The notes: generated from the letters alone by a model not told the origin. Positions 11,007 to 19,691 are shown, numbered from the stretch's first letter. The stretch is DNA of 64,000 bases from Bacteroidota bacterium (GCA_006226545.1 SBGR01000038.1:1-64000), one strand, 5' to 3'. Program-made: numbers and translations.

Positions 11007-11540
11007 TTATTTCCAGATAATCGGGCAGCCTTCTGCCTCAATTTCAGGGAAGTCTACTTCAATGCCGTCTAAGCAGTATTCAATGGCATCTTCCAAGAAT
11101 ACGCGTGTAACCAAAGCCGGACTTTGCCAGTTATCGTCGATAGCCCCTTTGTAAACCAATTCTCTTTTTGAGTTGAAAAGGAATACTTCCGGATTCACTT
11201 TCGCTCCATATGCCTTAGCGATGGATTGATCTTCGTCTTGCAAGTACATGAAGTTGATGGATTCCAAGCCAAGCTTCTCCGAAATGCGCTTCATTTCTTC
11301 AAACGAATCTTGTGGCGATTTTGATGCGTCGTTGGAGTTGATACCGATGATGCCGAAGTTATCGTCTTCGTATTTAGCCAAAAGCTTGATCAGGCGCTGG
11401 CCATAGGCCTTGGAATAAGGGCAGCTATTGCTGGTGAAAACAATACAAAGGGCGTATTTATCGGCATACTCATAGATGTTGTGCATCTTGCCGTCGGCAC
11501 CTTTCAAGGTGAACTCGATAAATTTTTCTCCAATTTCCAT
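11007..11540 (-). CDS. Thioredoxin-fold (redoxin) family protein
   Basis: The 177-residue cytosolic protein has a thioredoxin/peroxiredoxin fold. The segment VFTSNSCPYSKAYGQRL carries a single redox cysteine where thioredoxins have CxxC; the second Cys is replaced by Ser (CPYS). Downstream are the typical FGIIGINSND strand, an LQDEDQSIAKAYGA segment and the cis-Pro strand VNPEVFLFNSKRELVYKG. It ends EGCPIIWK, a conserved C-terminal Cys of this subgroup that could act as resolving cysteine. I chose the ATG at 11540 because the longer frame adds 38 residues unlike the family and runs into the divergent gene. A peroxiredoxin-like role is inferred. Confidence 0.75.
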   Translation of the reverse strand: MEIGEKFIEFTLKGADGKMHNIYEYADKYALCIVFTSNSCPYSKAYGQRLIKLLAKYEDDNFGIIGINSNDASKSPQDSFEEMKRISEKLGLESINFMYLQDEDQSIAKAYGAKVNPEVFLFNSKRELVYKGAIDDNWQSPALVTRVFLEDAIEYCLDGIEVDFPEIEAEGCPIIWK

Positions 11541-11592
11541 GGCTATTGATTGCTTATTTTGTGCTCGCGAATATCTGATTTGAGATTCAGAA

Positions 11593-12702
11593 ATGGAAGC
11601 ACAAGAAATTACAGATTTTAATGGGCAAAAGCAATTCTTAGCGGTAGCGAACATTTTATACCGCGGAGATCCAAATTGGATCGCACCTCTGGAAGGTGAA
11701 GTATTGCATTTGTTAAACCAAGAGCAAAATAAATGGTTAGCAAAAGGCTCGGTTAAACTTTGGGTATTGAAGGATGCTGAAAAGGGTTTGATTGGTAGGG
11801 TTGCTGCTTTTTATTCGGGCAGAGACAAGCTTGGAAGGATTGGATTTTTTGAATGCATCCACAACCAAGATGCCGCTAACCTGTTATTTGATACTGCGGT
11901 TACTTGGCTACAGGAACAGGGACTTGATTTAATTGAGGCACCGGTTCAGCCGGGATCAAGAGAGGCGTATTGGGGATTGCTTATCGATGGATTTAGTCGC
12001 CCGGCTTTTCAAGATGTTTACAATCCGCCGTATTACCAAAGCCTGTTTGAGGCTTATGGGTTCAGAAAAGATTACGACCAGGAGACGGCGCTTATTCGGG
12101 CTGAATGGTTTAAGGCAGAACGCCTTTCGGTTATTGCCGACCACGCCATCGCTAAGCACCATTACCGCTCTGTTGGATTTACCTGGAAGAACAGGGCGAA
12201 GTTGGCTAAGGATCTTTGTCGAGTTTACAACCTGGCTTGGCAGGTGCACGAGCATTTTCAAGAATTAGGAGAAGCTGAAGTATTGGAGTTGATGCAAGCG
12301 ATGAAGCCTTTGATGGTACCGGAGCTAATTCGCATGGCCTATCAAGGTGATGAGCCAATTGGTTTCTTTGTAAGCTTGCGCGATTTGAACCAATACCTGC
12401 GTGGCATGAAGGGCAAGCAAGGCTTATGGTTTAAGCTTCGTTTAGCGATGAAGTTGAAGTTTGGGGTGAACCGCCGCATGCGTGCCATCTTGTTTGGTGT
12501 TGTTCCTGAACACCAGAACAGGGGAGTGGAGAGTGTGATGATCTACGATTACTTCCGCGCTGCTCAAAAAATGAAAGGATTGGACGAGTTGGAATTAAGT
12601 TGGGTAGGCGATTTCAATCCTCGGATGTTGCGTTTGCTGGAAGGCATTGGTGCAAGGCCGTATAAAAGGCACAGAACTTTTTCTTTGAGAATCAGGACTT
12701 AA
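11593..12702 (+). CDS. Large GNAT-fold acetyltransferase-like protein
   Basis: The 369-residue protein resembles a family of uncharacterised GNAT-superfamily proteins of about 375 residues. The N-terminal half contains VKLWVLKDAEKGLIGRVAAF and PVQPGSREAYWGLLIDGF. The C-terminal half holds an acetyl-CoA-binding-like segment VPEHQNRGVESVMIYDYF, corresponding to the GNAT motif A turn, followed by LELSWVGDFNPRMLRLLEGIGARPYKRHRTF. Substrate is unknown. It is divergent from the thioredoxin-like gene across 52 bases. It has no signal peptide or membrane segment. Confidence 0.7.
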   Translation: MEAQEITDFNGQKQFLAVANILYRGDPNWIAPLEGEVLHLLNQEQNKWLAKGSVKLWVLKDAEKGLIGRVAAFYSGRDKLGRIGFFECIHNQDAANLLFDTAVTWLQEQGLDLIEAPVQPGSREAYWGLLIDGFSRPAFQDVYNPPYYQSLFEAYGFRKDYDQETALIRAEWFKAERLSVIADHAIAKHHYRSVGFTWKNRAKLAKDLCRVYNLAWQVHEHFQELGEAEVLELMQAMKPLMVPELIRMAYQGDEPIGFFVSLRDLNQYLRGMKGKQGLWFKLRLAMKLKFGVNRRMRAILFGVVPEHQNRGVESVMIYDYFRAAQKMKGLDELELSWVGDFNPRMLRLLEGIGARPYKRHRTFSLRIRT

Positions 12703-12733
12703 GCGAAAAAGTTAAAATATTTTATAGTCAAGA

Positions 12734-12764
12734 TTTGGATAATTGAAGTCGAGGCTTACCTTTG
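12734..12764 (+). promoter_or_regulatory. Promoter of tRNA-Lys
   Basis: TTTG at 12734-12737 is followed by exactly 19 bases and then TACCTTTG at 12757-12764. This is a textbook match to the Bacteroidota primary-sigma promoter (TTTG/N19/TAnnTTTG). The tRNA starts 22 bases downstream. Confidence 0.85.
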
Positions 12765-12786
12765 CAGTCCCTTACACAAAAGGAAA

Positions 12787-12859
12787 GATTCCTTAGCTCA
12801 GTTGGTAGAGCACATCCCTTTTAAGGATGGGGTCCTGGGTTCGAGCCCCAGAGGGATCA
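12787..12859 (+). tRNA. tRNA-Lys (anticodon UUU)
   Basis: The full cloverleaf can be folded by eye. The acceptor stem GATTCCT pairs with AGGGATC and the D-stem GCTC with GAGC. The anticodon stem CATCC/GGATG encloses the loop CTTTTAA with anticodon TTT. The T-arm is CTGGG-TTCGAGC-CCCAG and the discriminator base is A. The 3' CCA is not encoded. It has its own promoter and terminator. Confidence 0.97.
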
Positions 12860-12868
12860 CAAAACGAA

Positions 12869-12900
12869 AAGCCTTAGCAGAAATGCTGAGGCTTTTTTTA
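12869..12900 (+). terminator. Rho-independent terminator of tRNA-Lys
   Basis: AAGCCTTAGCA, loop GAAA, TGCTGAGGCTT, followed by a run of seven T. The GNRA-type tetraloop and long T tract make this a strong intrinsic terminator. Confidence 0.92.
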
Positions 12901-12946
12901 TTTTCCTGCATGCCTTAAATTCGCTTCAACCCCAAAATAAACCCTA

Positions 12947-13777
12947 ATGAAACAACTGTTTACTCTGTTGATATTCCTATTAGCAGTTCAAGTCAAAGCG
13001 CAAGACAAAATCATCACAGTAGATTCGGACACCATAGAATGCAAAGTAATGGAGAGAGGTTCAGATGCCGTTTCCTATGTTTTGTTTTCTGATTTAAGTG
13101 GACCCGCCAAAACAATCAAGTATACTCAGATTCACAAAATCATCATGCAATCTGGCGCTGAAACTGAATTCACAGCTTTAAATAAACCTAAGGTGCGTAC
13201 GATCAATGGAGTACCTGAAGAAGAGGTCAAGAAACAGAATGATGAATATGCGTATTGGAATAGGCATGCATTCCGACTGAGTTATGGAATGTCCATGGGA
13301 CTTGTTTATTCCGGAACCGATTGGAATAAAGATGTATTCGTTTCCTATTCAATTGGTTTAACCCCAAGAAAATATTTAAAATTTACATTGGGTTGGGGAC
13401 ATTCAGCTGATTTAAAAAGATCCTTGGGTTGGGAATACTGGGGAGACTATCGAACTTTTTCAAGTTCCATAACCTACAGGTACGTATGGGTTAATAGGCC
13501 GAAGCTTCGTGTTTTCTCTGGACTGGGTATCGGTTATTTAGATACAGAAGCCATGATGTCAGATTTAGTATTTAATCCTAGCCCACTAGATTACAAGTTT
13601 GGTTCAAAGGAACAAGTAGTGAGAGAGTTTAATGAGTTTTATGGCTACAGTGGAATTCTTCCTGATATAGAACTGATTGGCCTCGAGTACGTTTTTAGAG
13701 AGCATTGGCTCATTGGCTCTAAATTAGGGTACTCAACTTCTGGGATGGCAACATTAGGGATTGGATATAGTTTTTAA
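12947..13777 (+). CDS. Secreted/outer-membrane protein, duplicated family (copy A)
   Basis: The 276-residue protein has a Sec signal peptide (MKQLFTLLIFLLAVQVKAQ). The mature N-terminus DKIITVDSDTIECKVMERGSDAVSYVLFSD resembles small beta domains found in many Bacteroidota exported proteins, where a DTIxCKV segment recurs. The C-terminal half alternates hydrophobic and polar residues with many aromatics (TPRKYLKFTLGWGHSA, ITYRYVWVNRPKLRVFSGLGIGYL) and ends in GIGYSF, typical of an outer-membrane beta-barrel. It is followed 26 bases later by paralogue B. The N-terminal part is nearly identical between the two copies even at DNA level. Function is unknown. Confidence 0.75.
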   Translation: MKQLFTLLIFLLAVQVKAQDKIITVDSDTIECKVMERGSDAVSYVLFSDLSGPAKTIKYTQIHKIIMQSGAETEFTALNKPKVRTINGVPEEEVKKQNDEYAYWNRHAFRLSYGMSMGLVYSGTDWNKDVFVSYSIGLTPRKYLKFTLGWGHSADLKRSLGWEYWGDYRTFSSSITYRYVWVNRPKLRVFSGLGIGYLDTEAMMSDLVFNPSPLDYKFGSKEQVVREFNEFYGYSGILPDIELIGLEYVFREHWLIGSKLGYSTSGMATLGIGYSF

Positions 13778-13803
13778 ACACTTACTATTTTAGTTATATA
13801 AAC

Positions 13804-14655
13804 ATGGTGAAAATGTTTGTCATTAAAAAATGGATATTAGCCGTTGTGCTAACAGTGTCTTGTTTGTCACTTTGCGCCCAAGACAAAATCATCACAGTAG
13901 ATTCGGACACCATAGAGTGCAAAATCATGGAGAAAGGATCGAACGAAGTTTCGTATGTATTGTATGCAGACTTAAGCGGACCAGCACGAACAATAAAGTA
14001 TGCACAGATTCACAAAATTATCATGCAATCGGGTGCTGAAACCGAATACACAGCTTTAAATAAACCTAAGGTGCGCATGATAAATGGAGTGCCAGAAGAG
14101 GAAGTTAAGAAACAAAATGATGAATATGCGTATTGGAATCGGCATGCATTCCGACTGGATATAGGCGCATCCATGGGGAATATGTTTTCCGGTTCCGGTT
14201 TGATAGCGGATGTTTTGCCTTCCTATTCCTTTGGTCTTACACCTAGGAAGTATTTGAAACTAACTGGAGGCATGGGTTATGGTGCCGGATATGAAAGCTG
14301 GAGAGGCTGGAATTATGATGTAGAATATTATACCTATAACTTGACTTTAACCTACAGGTATCATTGGTTAAATAAGCCGAAATTAAGGTTGTTTTCCGGC
14401 TTGGGCTTGGGCTACTTATTAACTGACGCATACATGCTTAATTTGCAGTTTGACCCTTCACCTTTTTCAACAGACATTGCAACAGAACAGGAGATACTTT
14501 CTGATTTTGATTTATATTACGGAATTGACGGCATAGTTCCGGATATTGAGCTGATTGGTATTGAGTTTATTTTAGGCAATAATTGGTTAATTGGTTCAAA
14601 GCTTGGAATAGGCTCGGCAGGTTTAGCCACTATAGGAGTAGGATATACATTCTGA
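13804..14655 (+). CDS. Secreted/outer-membrane protein, duplicated family (copy B)
   Basis: The 283-residue protein is a paralogue of the preceding gene. Its signal peptide ends near LSLCAQ. The ATG at 13804 or the one at 13813 could be used. The first roughly 115 mature residues match copy A almost throughout, including DKIITVDSDTIECK and the shared KPKVR ... NGVPEEEVKKQNDEYAYWNRHAFRL region. The barrel-like C-terminal half has diverged but keeps LTPRKYLK, TYRYHWLNKPKLRLFSGLGLGYL and the terminal GVGYTF. Its stop TGA shares its A with the ATG of the next gene, implying translational coupling. Confidence 0.75.
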   Translation: MVKMFVIKKWILAVVLTVSCLSLCAQDKIITVDSDTIECKIMEKGSNEVSYVLYADLSGPARTIKYAQIHKIIMQSGAETEYTALNKPKVRMINGVPEEEVKKQNDEYAYWNRHAFRLDIGASMGNMFSGSGLIADVLPSYSFGLTPRKYLKLTGGMGYGAGYESWRGWNYDVEYYTYNLTLTYRYHWLNKPKLRLFSGLGLGYLLTDAYMLNLQFDPSPFSTDIATEQEILSDFDLYYGIDGIVPDIELIGIEFILGNNWLIGSKLGIGSAGLATIGVGYTF

Positions 14656-16070
14656 TGCAGGTTGTGAGAGGATTATTTAGGTTAGTATTCATTTTTGTTT
14701 CAATTAATTGTGTTGGGCAAGTAGCGGAGCCACACCCGGAAAGAACAAAGCCCAATCCTAGGAAAAGAAGCAGCCCCGCCCCGGCAACACAAAACTTACC
14801 ATTAGCTGGCGATGCAGGATTACTAATTATGGTTGATTACCCATCTACCCTGTATGTGGATGGACTTCGAATTGGTGAGTTTGATAAAGGTGCTTCTTGG
14901 CCTTATAAAATTATGGCAGGCACCCATCTTATCCAGCTTAAAACTGAAAAGGACACATGGGATACCTCGGTTGTTTGTGTTTCCAAGGTACAAGTCACCA
15001 TAGTAACCAACATAAACAAGGTTGTAAATATTCGCGTGGTTCGGGAAGTGAAGGAAGAAATGAGACGTCGAGAGTTAGAGAGAAGGGAAAAAGAACGACT
15101 TGACTCACTGAAAAGGGTAGAAGAACAAAAAAGGCAAGAGGCATTGGAGCGACAGCGATATTTAGACAGCATGGCAAAGGTTCAGGCTGAAAGAGAACGA
15201 ATAGCTGAACAAAGAAGAAAAGACAGTATCGCTGAGGCTAAGCGTAGACAAAAAATATTAGATGACAGCCTTGCATTGGTGGCAAAGAAGCTGGCGGCCT
15301 TGGAAAAAAAGCGAAAAGAACTCGCTGAAATGGAGTTGAAAAGGAAGGCTCAGCGTCTTGTAGAACTCAAAAAAGCGAAGGTGAGAAATCCGGAAGTTAT
15401 TGTTGACTTCGAATTCTCCATGGTAAGCATCACCGGAGGAACATTCAAAATGGGTTGCACTGTTGATCAAATTCGCGAATGTGAAGGAGATGAACGCCCG
15501 GTTAAATCAGCGCAAGTAGCCGACTTCAAAATAAGCAAGTTTGAGGTCACCCAAGAGCTTTGGGACGCGGTAATGGATACCAATGTTTCTGTGCATGCGG
15601 GTTGCGCTAAATGTCCGGTAGAAAACATACGCTACGGCGATGTACAGGTCTTTATTAGCAAACTCAATAAACTGACTGGAAAGAACTACAGATTGCCCAC
15701 CGAAGCAGAATGGGAATACGCCGCTCGTGGCGGACAGAAAGCTGAAAGCGAGGTACCAAGCATCAGTCAAGTGGCGTGGTATAGTAACAATAGCGGACAA
15801 ACAACCCACGAAGTAGGACAATTGAAGCCGAATGCACTTGGACTTTATGATATGCTTGGCAATGTTTGGGAATACTGCTCCGATTGGTATGATCCAACCT
15901 ACTATAGCACTCAAAATCTGACAAACCCCAAAGGGCCGTTAACAGGAGCTGAATACGTTATTCGTGGTGGTAGCTTTTTTAGCGCCGCCTCAGAATGTCG
16001 TGTAGCTAACCGAAACTCTATTTTCCCAATCATGGCTCACAAAAGCTATGGATTCCGACTTGCAGAGTGA
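14655..16070 (+). CDS. PEGA-like / helical linker / FGE-sulfatase domain protein
   Basis: The 471-residue exported protein starts at the ATG that overlaps the previous stop (TGATG); an upstream in-frame ATG lies within copy B and was rejected. Order of parts: signal peptide to about 22; a Pro/Arg-rich stretch; a PEGA-like beta domain at about 54-128 (IMVDYPSTLYVDGLRIGEF); a highly charged Arg/Glu/Lys helix at about 129-245, likely a coiled coil; and a formylglycine-generating-enzyme/SUMF1 domain at about 254-471 (GGTFKMG, RLPTEAEWEYAARGG, GNVWEYCSDWY, VIRGGSF, YGFRLA). Only one Cys occurs at the FGE active-site region (ASECRVANRN), so sulfatase activation is unlikely. A structural or ligand-binding role is more probable. 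Confidence 0.85.
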   Translation: MQVVRGLFRLVFIFVSINCVGQVAEPHPERTKPNPRKRSSPAPATQNLPLAGDAGLLIMVDYPSTLYVDGLRIGEFDKGASWPYKIMAGTHLIQLKTEKDTWDTSVVCVSKVQVTIVTNINKVVNIRVVREVKEEMRRRELERREKERLDSLKRVEEQKRQEALERQRYLDSMAKVQAERERIAEQRRKDSIAEAKRRQKILDDSLALVAKKLAALEKKRKELAEMELKRKAQRLVELKKAKVRNPEVIVDFEFSMVSITGGTFKMGCTVDQIRECEGDERPVKSAQVADFKISKFEVTQELWDAVMDTNVSVHAGCAKCPVENIRYGDVQVFISKLNKLTGKNYRLPTEAEWEYAARGGQKAESEVPSISQVAWYSNNSGQTTHEVGQLKPNALGLYDMLGNVWEYCSDWYDPTYYSTQNLTNPKGPLTGAEYVIRGGSFFSAASECRVANRNSIFPIMAHKSYGFRLAE

Positions 16071-16396
16071 TAATATAGCAAAGGGCAGAGAGCAGAGGGC
16101 GGAGAGTTTGGGGATTTTTGATTTATGATCGATGATTTGTGATTTAAAAAAGTGAAAACAGGGTTGGAGGGTAGCATTCAAATTGTTCCATACCCTCTTC
16201 GAAAAATTTCCTGTCCTCCCTAAGGCCATTGGGAATGGTTAAACAGTCTACGGTACTATTAAGAAAGATCCAACGTCGATGCGGTTGATGTTATCCGTTG
16301 TCCATTGACAACCCACGCTGGCCCGAAGTACCCCTAGGAGCGTACCAATGCCTCGGCTATTGTCTATGGTCCATGGTCTATGGTCTATGGACTAAT
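16071..16396. other. Gene-free stretch with simple repeats
   Basis: No convincing gene, RNA or promoter is seen in these 326 bases. It holds a purine-rich run of GCAGAG-like units (about 16083-16106), an imperfect GATTTnTG array (16113-16145), and a 7-base tandem repeat (16363-16390) reaching almost to the Hsp70 stop. The genes on either side are convergent. The rest is unique sequence without an ORF of coding character. Confidence 0.7.
16363..16390. repeat. Tandem 7-base repeat, four units
   Basis: TCTATGG TCCATGG TCTATGG TCTATGG runs head to tail, with one base difference in unit two. It ends six bases from the Hsp70 stop codon. It is too short and lacks spacers, so it is not a CRISPR. Confidence 0.85.
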
Positions 16397-17917
16397 CTAC
16401 AGGTTATTGATGTTTATCCCTTTCACCATCTTCCGTTGCTGTAAGAGCATATTGTCATCACCGGCAGATGAACCGAATTCTTGCTCTAACTCAACCCCGG
16501 TATTTGGATCAAAAGCAGCGATGCGGATAACTCCATCCTCAGTATACGATAAGGTAACCTCTACCGCGTAATTCATTCTGGGGTTCGGAATTGGTCCAAT
16601 GGTGACGGTTCCGATATCAATAAAGTCGTTGCTGTTTTCCAAATACTGCACTACCTCCAAAGAGATTTTCCGTTGCGTATCAGAATGGGTATAGTAGGTT
16701 CTGGAACCTTTGGCGGGCAAAGGCATGTTCTTCTTAATCAGGGTGTCAATCTCTGTTCTTCCCGTACGTGGATTTAAGGTTTTAATGCCCACATTATAAC
16801 CGGTAATGCCTTTGAACTCAGGCGGTATATTGAATTGAGCGGCATCGCCTGAAAGCTGACTAGCATGCAAAGATGCTCCGTAGGCTACCGCCTTCATAGG
16901 CTCGTGGAAGAATATCTTCTGTTTTTGGTCCGGGAACAGTTTGCGTAAGCGTTCACGGATATAAGGAATCATGGATGAACCACCCACAAGCAGCAACGCA
17001 TCAATGTCTTTTTCTTTCAAGCCGGCCGCATCTAAGCAGCGCAGCGTAATCGCAATGGTCTGTTCTATCGATTCGTGAATCGCTTTTTCAAACTCTTTGC
17101 GGTTTAAAGTGATGTCAATCGCTTGGTATCCCAGGAGCACCGTCTTACGCAAGAAGGTTACATTCGGTAAGGAAAGTTCAATCTTAATTTCTTCGCTAAT
17201 GCGTCTGAGTTGCAAGAGGGTAAACGCATTCAATTCAGGGGTATGTCCCAACGTGCGCTCAAACTGTTCCAACACAAAAGCGGCCACGCACTCATCAAAT
17301 TCTTTCCCACCTAACTCGGTTAGCCCGTCTTTCGCTAAAACATATACGCCTTTGTCATCTAAACTCAGAACGGTAGCATCAAAGGTTCCTCCGCCCAGGT
17401 CATAAACCAATAAAACTTGTCCGTGTGTACTGTGCGTAATGCCGTAATGAAGTGCTGCAGCAACGGGTTCTTCCACCAAGCCTAAAATTGGCATATCTGC
17501 CATAGCCGCGGCATGAATTACACCTTTACGCTGCAAGTCGTTGAAGTGAGCAGGAACGGTAATAACAGCGCTTTCAATGCGTGATCCGGTATAGCTTTCG
17601 GCGTCAAATTGCAGCTTCTTTAAAACCAAGGCACCGAGCGATTCTGCATGCCAGGCGTTCTGCGATTTATCAAAGTAAACAGGTTCACCTGTACCAAATT
17701 TTCGCTTAAAGAAGCGAAGTACAGGAAGCTCAGGGTTTTGTTCGAGTAAGGTATCTACCAAGCTGCCAATGATGGCGTTTCCTTGCGTGATATACGCGGC
17801 GCTCGGTGTAGCAAAAATGTCTTTATCTGAATGATCCGGGATAAGGATGGGCTTGCCATCCGGTCCGAGGCGGGAGATTAAGGAATAGGTTGTTCCGAGG
17901 TCTATGCCAACTTTCAT
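16397..17917 (-). CDS. Hsp70-family protein without lid domain
   Basis: The 506-residue ATPase has a complete actin/Hsp70 nucleotide-binding domain (1 to about 355): phosphate-1 GIDLGTTYS at 4-12, connect-1 VEEPVAAALHYG at 148-159, phosphate-2 YDLGGGTFD at 172-180, and adenosine VGGSSMIP at 311-318. A short beta-type substrate-binding domain (about 370-480; NPRTGRTEI ... EVTLSYTEDGVIRIAAFDPNTG) follows. There is no alpha-helical lid and no EEVD-like tail, so it is about 130 residues shorter than DnaK. No grpE or canonical dnaJ is nearby. Its start overlaps by four bases the stop of the membrane protein upstream, making it the last gene of a three-gene operon with two coiled-coil partners. Confidence 0.9.
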   Translation of the reverse strand: MKVGIDLGTTYSLISRLGPDGKPILIPDHSDKDIFATPSAAYITQGNAIIGSLVDTLLEQNPELPVLRFFKRKFGTGEPVYFDKSQNAWHAESLGALVLKKLQFDAESYTGSRIESAVITVPAHFNDLQRKGVIHAAAMADMPILGLVEEPVAAALHYGITHSTHGQVLLVYDLGGGTFDATVLSLDDKGVYVLAKDGLTELGGKEFDECVAAFVLEQFERTLGHTPELNAFTLLQLRRISEEIKIELSLPNVTFLRKTVLLGYQAIDITLNRKEFEKAIHESIEQTIAITLRCLDAAGLKEKDIDALLLVGGSSMIPYIRERLRKLFPDQKQKIFFHEPMKAVAYGASLHASQLSGDAAQFNIPPEFKGITGYNVGIKTLNPRTGRTEIDTLIKKNMPLPAKGSRTYYTHSDTQRKISLEVVQYLENSNDFIDIGTVTIGPIPNPRMNYAVEVTLSYTEDGVIRIAAFDPNTGVELEQEFGSSAGDDNMLLQQRKMVKGININNL

Positions 17918-19671
17918 ACTTTTCTTCTCAATTCACGTTCACGTGCACGTTCATCGCGCATCACTTGGTTGTACGCGAGGCGAAGATCGGTTTTTAATCG
18001 ACTTAAAGTACGTTCCCAGCCGTTTCTATTCTTGCGTGCCGTCTCAATTTTCTTGTCCATCATCTCAAATCCGGCACTGGTTCTTTGGCTGTTCAATTTG
18101 GCTTGTTCCTCCAGCTGACCTTGTTTCTCTTCTTCCGATTTTAAAGCAGATTCAGCGGCAACAATCATGGCGCTAAACTCGGCTTTGAGGTGTTCTTGCA
18201 TCTGTTTGATCCAGTAGCGATTCACTTCAGAAGCCATGTTTTTGGCGAGGTTCAATAAATGGTCTTTGGCCTTGCCCAATTCTTTGTCCGTACCTTCTTC
18301 GCGTTCTTTACGCACGTTTGCACTCACGCTGTAAGCACCATAACCAATCAATACAATGGTTAATGGAATCATGTACAAGCGCATGTTTTTAAAGAAGGTA
18401 AGGCCGAGCGACGACGCCATCATAAAAACCAACATTTGGTATTTACGCATGGCCATGAAGTATTCGTAGGCGCCTTTTTTAGTTACGCTTCCTTCGTAGT
18501 TTCGGTCAGAATGACCTAGTCCTTCCAAAAGCGAATTCATGGCATCTGTAGTCATGAAACCCACGTGTTGTCCCAAATGTGCATTGGAGTTGCGCTCCAA
18601 CTTTTGCATCAGCTCTGCTGCGCTTTCGTGAAGCAGGTCGTTTGCACTTTTGATATCGTTCAACATCTGCTGACTTAAATCGCTTTTCAATTGCGACTTA
18701 AAATACTGCTGAAATTTATCTGGAATGCGAAGTGTATTTTGTTTGGTTCCTTGGGTCTCTTCTAAACCACTTAATTCGTTTAACAAGGCATCAGTGAGTT
18801 GTTTAAACGGACCCGAAGCCGGTTGAAAGAAATCGGCATATTTCTTCTCTAAACCTTTAATAAAGCTGGTTTGAACGGAGTTGAATTCGCTTTTAAGCTG
18901 ACTGATCAACTTGCTGGCTTTTGTATTGCCGCCTTCTTTGCTTAGCGAAGCATTTTCGGTAACCATGTTCAAGGCTTTTTTGCCTTTGTTGTTTCGTTCT
19001 TCCTGATCTAGGATAAGTCCGAAAATGGTATTGTTTGCTTCCAAGGCCAATACGCTTTGAGCGAGCGAAAACACCTGAAGTCGGGCTGCACTATAGTTTT
19101 CTTCTAAAAACCCTTTGAAGCCGGCTTCTTGGTTAAGATCTACCCATTGTGAGTCGATCATATTGCGCTTTTCTTCTTCGCTCAATGCCCATTTTTTGCC
19201 GGTATTTTCTTCAGACCAAATCAAAACGCCGGAATAATCCGGATACATCGTATTGAAATGTGAATGCCATTCTTCGGTTTGTTCCGGTGGCGCATCGGCA
19301 GGAATATAGGCAACCAATAGTGCGCTGTTTTGCAATCCCGACGATTTATTCACCGGCATGGTCCAGTCGTAGACATGCCATATCAGTTCAATACCGTCTA
19401 GGCTAAAGCTGAAATCCTGTTTTTCAGTATGCTCCTTACCGGGGGCATCCCGTTCAGGAAATAAGGTTTTTAGCGAAGTATTCTCTGATTCATGGAAAGA
19501 CTCTCCGTAGCAAATCAGGTCGATATTGACTTGGTTTCGAGCATAAGAGCTCAGAATGCTTTCCAGCTGTGTTTCAATTTGTCTTGTAGCATTCGGAATG
19601 CCCACTTCTTTGATGTTTTGCAGCAAATTTTCAGTGGCTGTTCCGAGGTTATTCAGGGCTTTTGTACTCAT
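17914..19671 (-). CDS. Helical protein with N-terminal alpha/beta domain and membrane hairpin
   Basis: The 585-residue protein has no signal peptide. Residues 1-200 look like an alpha/beta domain (strands VNIDLICYG, IELIWHVYDW, ALLVAYIPAD, GVLIWSEE) without a Walker A motif. Residues 200-400 are long helices rich in Gln, Lys and Glu. Two hydrophobic segments at about 411-427 and 431-450 are joined by a short FFKNMR turn and form a membrane hairpin. Residues 455-585 are strongly charged helix ending in ARERELRRKV. This order resembles a dynamin-like or stalk protein that has lost its GTPase motifs, but that is inference. It is sandwiched between the giant coiled-coil gene (20-base gap) and Hsp70 (4-base overlap). 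Confidence 0.8.
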   Translation of the reverse strand: MSTKALNNLGTATENLLQNIKEVGIPNATRQIETQLESILSSYARNQVNIDLICYGESFHESENTSLKTLFPERDAPGKEHTEKQDFSFSLDGIELIWHVYDWTMPVNKSSGLQNSALLVAYIPADAPPEQTEEWHSHFNTMYPDYSGVLIWSEENTGKKWALSEEEKRNMIDSQWVDLNQEAGFKGFLEENYSAARLQVFSLAQSVLALEANNTIFGLILDQEERNNKGKKALNMVTENASLSKEGGNTKASKLISQLKSEFNSVQTSFIKGLEKKYADFFQPASGPFKQLTDALLNELSGLEETQGTKQNTLRIPDKFQQYFKSQLKSDLSQQMLNDIKSANDLLHESAAELMQKLERNSNAHLGQHVGFMTTDAMNSLLEGLGHSDRNYEGSVTKKGAYEYFMAMRKYQMLVFMMASSLGLTFFKNMRLYMIPLTIVLIGYGAYSVSANVRKEREEGTDKELGKAKDHLLNLAKNMASEVNRYWIKQMQEHLKAEFSAMIVAAESALKSEEEKQGQLEEQAKLNSQRTSAGFEMMDKKIETARKNRNGWERTLSRLKTDLRLAYNQVMRDERARERELRRKV

Positions 19672-19691
19672 GGGCTGATGCGAATATACAA

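Noticed and set aside
11933-12268. Overlapping open frames on both strands inside the GNAT-like gene
   Set aside because: They are Arg- or Lys-rich out-of-frame readings without start context or homology.
15507-15914. 135-residue minus-strand open frame inside the FGE-domain gene
   Set aside because: It is antisense to the conserved FGE motifs, so it is a shadow of that gene.
16363-16390. Possible CRISPR remnant
   Set aside because: The units are 7 bases with no spacers and no cas genes nearby.
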